From assembly GCA_025526915.1 (NCBI GenBank), contig JAHLKH010000117.1, forward strand, positions 1 to 64,000: a DNA stretch of 64,000 bases, given 5' to 3'. The position numbers were made by a program, and so were the translations under genes. Below the pieces are notes generated by a model. It was not told the DNA's origin. It saw only the letters and a program-made list of their open reading frames with translations, and ran no database searches. Origin of the DNA: Entophlyctis helioformis (Eukaryota; Chytridiomycota; Chytridiomycetes; Chytridiales; Chytriomycetaceae). Positions 56,754 through 64,000 of this stretch are shown here, one piece after another; positions within the stretch are counted from its first letter, which is position 1, and every line of letters begins with the position of its first letter.

Positions 56754-58994
56754 ATGTCTGCGCAACAGCCCCAACAGCAGCAGCAGCAGCAGCAGCAGTC
56801 GCAGCCGCCGATCGACTTTCTGATCCTGGCCGTCGGCACGCCTGGCCGTGACAAGGAGATGACCAGAAGAAACGGTTCGTCTGCCCATCCACCCGCTGCG
56901 TCTGTGTGCCTGTCTGTGTGCTGTCTGTGTGTCTGCCTATGTGTCCATCTGCCTGTGTATGTGTCCATCTGCCTATGTGCCCGGCTGCCCGGCTGTGCAC
57001 ATCTGCCGCCTGTTCGTGCGCAGCCAGCCAGCCGGCCAGCCAGCCAGCAAGCCAGCCACCCGCCTGATTGGACCCGCTGGACCCGTTCGGCCTGCGTTGG
57101 GCGTCTGTGCCCTCTGGACGGGTCGCATCTCTGGCCCGGCCCGGCCCGGCCCAGCCAGCCCAGCCCGGCATCGCCTGTGCGGCCGTCGCCGTCGCCGTCG
57201 CCGTCGCCGTGTGCTTCCCTGCCTGGCCCCGTCTGCTCCTCGTCGCCCGCCCTCCCGGCCAGCACGCCCGGCCTGATTCTGGCTTTCTGGCCTGGCTCCA
57301 TGTGACGCTGGTGCTGCGAGTGCTGCTGGCCGTGCTGGTGCTGCTGGTGCGGTGCTGCTGGTGCCGCCGTCACAGGAGGCGGGCTGCTTGCGTCGCCGCT
57401 GCTGCTCGCTCTCTGGCTGCGAGCGCCTGTGCCCCGTCCTCTGCTTGCACGCAGCACGCCTCCTCCCGCCCTGTCCATCTCGCCCGCCTCTTCCCACACC
57501 TGTCATGACAAAGCCACACGTGCACACGTCCATCAGACTTGCGCCTCTGCAAGTGCTGCGCTGAGATGCTCGCTGGAGATGCACACCGCTGACTCGCAAT
57601 GTGCGGCACCCCACAGCTGGCTACATCTTCGCCGACTACCTTGCCAACTGCATCAGCATGCAGACCACTCTCCTGCAAAAGGCGCAGGAAGGCGCCGAAG
57701 CCACCGTCGACTCGGACACTCCCGAGATCCCTGCCGACTTCCAGCGTCCCGTCTTTGTCCGTGTAATCAACAGCCTTCATGGTATGGCACCCTTCTCTGC
57801 ATCGTCCAAGGCTGGCGCGATGCTCGCTGGTGCAGTGCCGCACTCCTCTGACCCTGTTGTCCGTGCTGTCCGTGCCAAATGACCACTGCCAGCCGATGTC
57901 AACGACTCGATCTTTTCGCTGACCGAGGCGGACTTGACTCCTCCTGGCGAGAAGAAGGGCTCTGACGCCATTGTCAAGGTGCGTGTCTGCCCAGCGTCGG
58001 CTCCAACCTTGCCGAGCATATGCTGACCCAACGCTTTCTGTTTACAGAAATCCTTCCGCGTCATCATCGTCAAGCCCCACAAGCTGCTCTCGGCGTCCAA
58101 CGACGACGCCATCAACTCTCTCAAATACCTGTTCCGCGTTCTCGCTCTCCGCGACCCCGCAAAGCAACTCATTGTTGCGGTTGACGACATGGACACGCCT
58201 CGCGGCACGGTCAAGATCCAGAGTGAGTTTCGTGGCACGCATGGGCAGTCGTGTGCTCAGCAGAGTCGAATAGGCCGTCTGACCGTTGGCATGGCTTGGC
58301 CGGGATGAACAGGCGGAAACGATATCGCGTCGATCAAGAAGCACATTGCTCTTGCTCGTGTCGCGGCCGCCCTCAACACCGCCGACTTTATCAAGTAAGC
58401 CTTGGCATTGTGCGGCGAGTTTAAGATGGGCATCGACTCACGCAAGACTGTTTCCCCCCTCGCGTTGCCATCCTTGCTGTGCATGCTGCGTCTGCAACCA
58501 ACCCAATCCACACTGCACCCAGGTTCCGTCTTGGCATTGGAAAGCCCAAGGCCAAGGACGATGCTTCCATTGCCAAGTACCTCAACGGCCAGTTTGGCAC
58601 GGACGGCCGCGAGATTGACTGGTTCGGCCACACGCTGGATCTGACTGGCCAGGCTCTGCAAGAGTACACTGCCGAGCAGAACATCACCAAGCTCAAGGCC
58701 AAGTACAACGGACAAAAGGCTGCCAATGTCGAGCTTCGCCAGGTACGCATGCCATGCGATCTCCCCGTGTGTCTGCTGGCCCTGCTGCCCATGCTGACCG
58801 TTTGACGTGCATACGGGCTACCTTTGCAGCTGCCTGGCGTGGTGTTCCCTGTCGATCTTGATGTGTCGATTGCGCGCGACCAGATCGCCAAGGTGCTCGT
58901 GGACCGAGGCGTCTTGACACCGTACACGCCCGAGGAGGTGGCCGAGGCCGAGGCGGCTGCTGCGGCTGCCACTGCTTCTGCGTCGAGCGAGTGA
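56754..58994 (+). CDS. Peptidyl-tRNA hydrolase-like protein without the catalytic residues
   Basis: Exons 56754-56874, 57617-57781, 57893-57978, 58048-58222, 58313-58394, 58523-58742 and 58830-58994 encode 337 residues. After a polyQ N-terminus the Pth fold is recognisable: FLILAVGTPGRDKEMTRRNA, GYIFADYLANC, FRVIIVKPHKLLSASND, LIVAVDDMDTPRGTVKI and FRLGIGKPK. However, the catalytic His of the bacterial TRHN motif is Arg (TRRN), the Asn of GNPG is Thr (GTPG), and the GGHNG loop reads SGNDIAS. An extra C-terminal domain (LTGQALQEYTAEQNITKLKA, PGVVFPVDLDVSIARDQIAK) is not part of standard Pth. It is unlikely to be an active hydrolase. Intron 1 is over 700 nt and low-complexity. Confidence 0.72.
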
Positions 58995-59059
58995 AGCAGG
59001 TGCCGCCACTTTTTGTTTTGGACGCAATTAAATTCGGGCCTCTTTGCACGACAATTGAA

Positions 59060-59138
59060 ATGCTGACGCTCAGGACCGCCATCGTCTCAAAGGCCGCCTC
59101 GACGGCTGCGACCAGAGCCGCTTGTCTCAGCCAAGTGG

Positions 59139-59175
<37 letters not shown>

Positions 59176-61383
59176 TGGCCTGTGCAGCGTGTGCGGCGTG
59201 TGCGGCGTGTGCGGCCGCTGCTGCGTCTGCTGCTGCATGCCCGGCTGCCAGACACGCCCTGCTCCGCCTACTGACCCAGCACCTGTCTGCTAATCACGCT
59301 CATCCCGCCGTCCGCCGTCCTTGTCGCCGTCGTGCTACCTGCTGCTCGCACCTGGCCTGCTCTGGCCTGCTCTGGCCTGCCTGCTGGCCGTTCGCTCGAT
59401 GCGAACCAACGGACACTCTGCACACCCAACTGCCGCACTCTCGCTCCGTTTCGGTCTCTGCGTCTGCAACGCTGTCGCTGTTCAACAACGGCAATCTCGG
59501 CTCGCTCGCTTGCCTGTCTGGGTCGTCGCTCCATCGTCCATCCACCCGCTTCACAACAATCAGCGCAGCGTGCATGATATTGTCAAGAACGAAAAGACTG
59601 GCAAAGTCCACGTCTCGCTCGGTCCTGGCGGCCGCTCCTCTGCCACCGGTTCGTCGTCTGGCTGCGTCTGTGTATCCGCTCTAGATCTGTCTTGAATGCG
59701 ATGCCTGACACGCTTCTGGCTGGCATGGACACACGATCCGCACAACCACCAGGCCATACCGCGACCGTGTTCGGCGCCACCGGTTTCCTTGGCCGCTACC
59801 TCGTCAACAACCTTGGTGCGTTTATCTGCTGGCACCGTGCTGCAACTGGCGCCTCGCTTGGATCGTTCAACACACGGCCCTGACGCTTGCGATATTCATC
59901 TGCTCTCATCCATTGCATCGCCTCCAGGCAAGAAGGGCACTTCTGTTGTCACTCCTTACCGTGGCTCGGACGACGAGAGAAGACATCTGCGCATCATGGG
60001 CGACCTCGGTCAGATTGCCCAGCTGGTACGTGGCCACAACTGGCGGTGTCGCGTCCTTGACGCTTGGCTGATTGCGCTTTTGCTCGGCAACGTGCCATAC
60101 ACACAGCGCTTTGATCTCCGCAACGAGACCCAGATTGTCGAGTGCTTGCGGCACTCGGACATTGTCTACAACCTCATTGGTCGCAACTACGAGACCAAGT
60201 AAGCCTGCCTGCGTCCTGTCGTCTTGTTGGCCTGCGCAGCATTCTCACGTGTCGCTTTACGGCTCGTGCAGGAACTTCAACTTTGAGCAGGTCCACGTCG
60301 ATGGTGCGCGCAAGCTCGCCCGTCTGGCCCGTGAAAACGGCGTGTCCAGATTTGTGCACGTGTCTGCGCTGAACGCGTCCGAGACCTCTCCCTCCAAGTT
60401 CCTCCAGACCAAGGTGCGTCTGCTCGCCTGCCTTGCTCGGGCGGTGTGCACCATGCTGATCTTGTTCCATCCACTGGCAACACTTAGGCTCGCGGCGAGA
60501 AGGCTGTCCTTGAAGAGTTCCCCGACGCGACCATTGTTCGCCCGTCCACCATGTTTGGCTACGAAGACAAGTTCTGGAACCGCATGGGCTGGTATGCCAA
60601 ATGGCTGCCTGGATCCTACATCCCCGTTGTCAACCACGGCAAGGCTCGCATTCGTCCCGTCTACGTAAGCGTGTTTTTAGTCGTCGGTTGCAAACGGGAC
60701 TGCTGCTGACGTGTTTCCTTTGTTCAAGGTTGGCGATGTTGCTGCTGTTCTCGCCAAGATGATGAAGGACGACCAGGCTGTTGGCAAGGTCGTCGAGCTC
60801 TACGGGTAAGCGTGCATGTTTGTGCAACATCGCTTTCTGCGGGCTGTCCTTTAACCCAGCATCGGCACGCACAGCCCTCGCGAATACCACTACCGTCTCC
60901 TCGTCGACATGTTCCAAGAGATCATCCTCCGCGAGAAGAATGTCGTTTCGGTGCCCAAGCCCATTGCAAAGTGCGTATTGTTGCATCCACTAGATGGCCG
61001 ACTCATCTGGCCGTGGCAGTCACTGATCCAACGCAACACTCTGCAGGCTTATCGCCGCCATCTGGGATCGTATCCTTGTTTACCCAATCATCTCTCCTGA
61101 TGAGATTGAGAGAGTAAGACGTCTGCCTGGAGCATGCTGGCAGCTAGCCATTTCCTTGCTGCCGGTCGAAGGCTGACCCCCTCTGGCCGTGGCACGACAG
61201 GAGTTCATCAGCGACGTCGTCTCCAAGAACGCCATCACGTTCAAGGACTATGGCGTGTCTCCACACACGGTCGAGGAGACGGTCATTCGCTTTGCGGGTC
61301 TCTACCGCCCTGGCGAGCTCCACCACGCTCCGTTTGAGCCCATCAAGAACGCATACACGACGAGCCACGTCAAGCTCGACTGA
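59060..61383 (+). CDS. NDUFA9: NADH dehydrogenase (ubiquinone) 1 alpha subcomplex subunit 9, 39 kDa
   Basis: This is an accessory subunit of mitochondrial complex I with an atypical SDR fold that binds NADPH near the quinone site. The protein starts at 59060 with an Arg/Ala/Ser presequence (MLTLRTAIVSKAASTAATRA). Later exons carry SVHDIVKNEKTGKVHVSLGP, the dinucleotide motif TATVFGATGFLGRYLVNNL, GTSVVTPYRGSDDERRHLRI, GDLGQI, VYNLIGRNYETKNFNFEQVH, RFVHVSALNA, EEFPDATIVRPSTMFGYEDK and GVSPHTVEETVIRFAGLYRP. The stop is at 61383. About nine exons are inferred, all short. Only 65 bp separate it from the preceding gene. Confidence 0.93.
59138..59174 (+). repeat. (GTGC)n microsatellite in an NDUFA9 intron
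   Basis: Nine GTGC/GCGT units in a row directly follow the first exon; the first GTGCGT may double as the splice donor. Confidence 0.85.
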
Positions 61384-61589
61384 GCACGCCGCGCTTGCAA
61401 CCAGCGAGGCTTCCCCCCTCTGTGCTGTGGGCCGCCCTCGTCCCTCTCATCGGCTGAAGAATGAAAGATCCCCAATTGAACATGCATGGATTCACATTCA
61501 TGTATTCCGTGGAAGCAGAACACAAACTCGCTCACAGACGGCGGACGGCGGGCGGTGGACGCAGGCACTAGACTGCAGATGGCGCGGGC

Positions 61590-63356
61590 TTACTCGTCCT
61601 TGATGAACTTGGACTTGTCGACCAGCGAGCCAAAGAACTCGAGCGCGTTGAGTCCCAGGATCTTGGCCTTGTCCTCGTCAGAGAGCGACTTGTTCTGGTC
61701 CACAAGCTCGCCCGGACGCTGCTCGCCCACTGCATGCGCCACAACAGCCAAGGCGTCAGCGATGCCAGCCAGATGTATGCAAACAGGCGCGACGTGGCAT
61801 GGCGCGGACATGCACCAAACGACAGGGAAAGAATGCTCAAGACGTCTACGTACGTGGGAACGGGTAGTCACTGCCGAGGATGATGCGGTTGGCGCCAATC
61901 TTCTTGACAAGCAGCTCAAGGGCGTCGTTGTCGTGGACCAGCGAGTCGCACCATATCCGGCCGAGGTAGGCAGACGGCGGCTTGTCGTTGTTGGTGGCAA
62001 CGAGATCGGGACGGCAGTTGAAGCCATGCTCGAGACGGCCAATGGTGAACGGGAACGAGCCGCCGCCGTGGGCAAGGCAGATGCGCAGCTTTGGGTGGCG
62101 CTCAAGCACACCGCCAAAGATCAGGGACGCAATGGCCGTGGTCGTCTCGGTGGGCTGCAATCAATGTCAGCCAAACAAACAGCAAGGTTTCCAACCGTGC
62201 GAGCAACGCGGTCGCTTCTTACCATGCCGATGAGCCACGGGAACCAGTACTTGGACTGGCGGCTGCACAAGCATGATCATCAAAGGTCAGAACGCCGTCA
62301 GACATGGACATGCAGCAAAAGAACAGCGACGCACCCCTTCATGTCCATGTCCCAAGGGTGGACAAACACGGCGGCATCGAGCTCCTCACAAGCCTGGACG
62401 GTTCTGGTGTCAGACGCGATGGCTGCACAGGCATGCATCGCGCAGCTCACTTACAGTCCAGATGGGCTCGAGTTCGGGGGCGTCGAGGTTCCATTCTGGT
62501 GAGGCATGATCGCGTGTGTCAGTCTGACAGTCAGATGACCAAGGGCCGCCAAGGGCTGCTGATCGCAGGGCGTGCGATGTGGCAGACGGCGAAAGAGAGC
62601 GGGCGGCAGACGGCGAGAGAGAGAGGGCGGGGACGCACCGTTGATGTGGCTGCCAATCTGGATGCCGGCGAGACCGAGCTCGGTGATGCAGCGGTGCAGC
62701 TCCTTGACAGCAAGGTCCGGCGCCTGCATGGGCAGAGTGGCCAGGCCAATGTAGCGCGACGGGTGCTGCTCGCACGTCTGCGCAATGTCGTCGTTGAGGT
62801 ACTTGGCCAGGTCCAGGCAGTGCTCCGGCTTGGCCCAGTAGTTGAACAGCACCGGGATCGTCGACAGGACCTGCACGTCGACGCTGGTGTCGTTGCACTC
62901 GCTGATGCGCTCCTCGGCGTCCCAGCAGTTGCAGCCAATGTCTCGGAACGGCTTGCCGTCGAGCATCATGCGGGCCTTGCCCTGCAGAGCAGTGCCATCG
63001 TGCAGATGCCACCGTGCAGCACAGAGACCAAGACGGACAGGCAGAACAAGAGCATGAGCACGCCGTGCACGCTAGACTGCATCCACCGCACAAGGCGCTG
63101 CTGTGGCAGCATGTGGCCTCACCTCGCCAATAGGCACCGTCGAAATCCAACCTGCACGGCCGAGCCATGGCGAACGGTTCAGTCGGGCGTCTCCACAGCG
63201 CGCACATGGACGCCGCCAATGGCAGCAAGCACAAGGCATCAGGCGCTCACCTCCGTAGCCGTACTTTTGCGACAGGTCGGGCAGGTGCTTGGGCAGGATG
63301 TGCGTGTGCATATCGATGCGGAGGGGCTTCTTGGGAGCGTCTGGCATGGCCGGCAT
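61590..63356 (-). CDS. ACMSD: Aminocarboxymuconate-semialdehyde decarboxylase (ACMSD)
   Basis: ACMSD removes CO2 from ACMS in the kynurenine pathway, diverting tryptophan carbon away from quinolinate and NAD. It is a zinc enzyme of the amidohydrolase superfamily. Start 63356, stop 61590. Exons on the minus strand encode RIDMHTHILPKHLPDLSQKY (first metal HxH), MLDGKPFRDIGCNCWDAEER, VQVLSTIPVLFNYWAKPEHC, RYIGLATLPMQAPDLAVKEL, GLAGIQIGSHING, AAVFVHPWDM (His ligand), YWFPWLIGM, RHPKLRICLAHGGGSFPFTI (His), RIWCDSLVHDN, LGSDYPFP (Asp) and a C-terminal KILGLNALEFFGSLVD. All ligand motifs are present. An intergenic stretch of only about 60 bp separates its start from the duplicated gene B. Confidence 0.94.
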
Positions 63357-63419
63357 TTCGATTGTTGGATTGAGGGAAACGATTGTTTCAAATGTTTCAC
63401 AATCAAACAGCGGCGACGA

Positions 63420-64000
63420 CTACAGCGATGACGACGATGAAGAAGAAGGTGGCAACAAGACGAACGGCGCAAGGTGCCAGATCTGGTTGGCAATCTCATG
63501 GGCATCGTCTGTGACCTTGAACCCCGCCATGCCTGCCTGTGGATGCCATGCATTGCAAGCGGGATGCCAGCCATCGAGTGAGCCAATGGACCTGACGCTG
63601 TCGGCATCTGTCGCTGTAAACGGCGGACGGGCATGCCAGCCGCCATGCAACACACCTTCTGCATGGCGTCCTGTTGGCTGCGCCGCATGGCCTCCATGCG
63701 CTCAAACAAGCGGTGATCGAAGCGCTGCAGCTCCCTGGCCAGCGCAGCCTCTCTGCCCGCCACCTGTGTTGCCGTCAGCTTGCCAACCATCTCGTCTGCA
63801 AAGATGGCGTCTCGCTGCTGGTCCTGCGCGTGCACAAACTGGCTGCGCTCTTCCAGCAGCCTTGTCTCGAGCTCGTCCTGCTGTGTGCGCAGATGCCGGA
63901 TGAGTGGCTCGAACTGCAAAGGTTCTGGATGTTGCTGTTGCTGTTGGAACGGTGTGTACGGCAGATGGATCGGTTGCATCCCCTGCAATGCGACATGCTG
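63420..64000 (-). CDS. Q-rich coiled-coil protein, copy B (runs off the window)
   Basis: This is a near-identical copy of the gene at 4394-5254. The last exon (GMAGFKVTDDAHEIANQIWH, stop at 63420), the intron and the coiled-coil exon (LRTQQDELETRLLEERSQF) are all preserved. Differences are few: for example, ASP for ASN in the last exon, THR for ALA in LRTQQ, and small indels in the intron. Homology to copy A begins at about 63412, eight bases outside the stop codon. Both strands of splice signals are intact, so this copy may be functional. Its start lies beyond 64000. Confidence 0.7.

Overview
The window is nuclear DNA from a eukaryote. Nearly every gene is interrupted by short introns (about 50-150 nt; a few reach 500-700 nt) with GT..AG borders. 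Three flagellar or basal-body genes (DNAAF1, CFAP298 and a CEP295-like gene) lie beside fungal-type genes: a CBM48 protein like yeast Crp1/Mdg1 and an Nhp10/INO80F-like HMG protein. This combination suggests a zoosporic fungus, most likely a chytrid. That placement is inference from gene content only.

Layout. 1-3.7 kb is accessory DNA: the 5' part of a Ty1/copia element that has cut a gene of a local secreted-protein family, inside a segment that is repeated inverted at 15.4-17.1 kb. 3.7-10.4 kb carries TRAPPC4, a Q-rich coiled-coil gene (duplicated at the far end of the window), DNAAF1 and a type II membrane protein. 10.4-12.3 kb is poorly resolved. 12.4-15.3 kb is a 15-exon coiled-coil/RING gene. 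15.4-18.3 kb holds two more copies of the secreted family, arranged tail to tail as a large palindrome. 18.5-19.9 kb holds a decayed Fanzor (eukaryotic TnpB relative). From 20 kb on the DNA is densely genic: CEP295-like, CFAP298, acetoacetyl-CoA synthetase, CDK11, TEX10/Ipi1, a PAS-like protein, HOP2, a MEK, a coiled-coil gene, UDP-xylose synthase, an ING PHD protein, a Rab8/Sec4 GTPase, ClpP, a CBM48 protein, USP3-like, an HMG-box protein, a peptidyl-tRNA-hydrolase-like protein, NDUFA9 and ACMSD.

The most unusual signal is a dispersed sequence family related to the 3' end of the Fanzor element. Pieces of it, some still carrying recognisable Fanzor coding DNA, lie directly upstream of the start codons of TRAPPC4, CFAP298, CDK11, TEX10, a coiled-coil gene and ClpP. 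The long Fanzor copy itself lies upstream of the CEP295-like gene. All seven point towards the host gene. Two of the pieces share 41 identical nucleotides. The fragments look like deletion derivatives of a Fanzor-bearing element that now form part of host promoters or 5' leaders.

Other themes are microexons of 6-15 nt, GC-AG introns, frame changes at CAG repeats, and a peptidyl-tRNA-hydrolase fold that has lost its catalytic residues. Exon borders given as exact positions were worked out by hand from reading frame and splice consensus. Where only a span is given, the internal exons are approximate.
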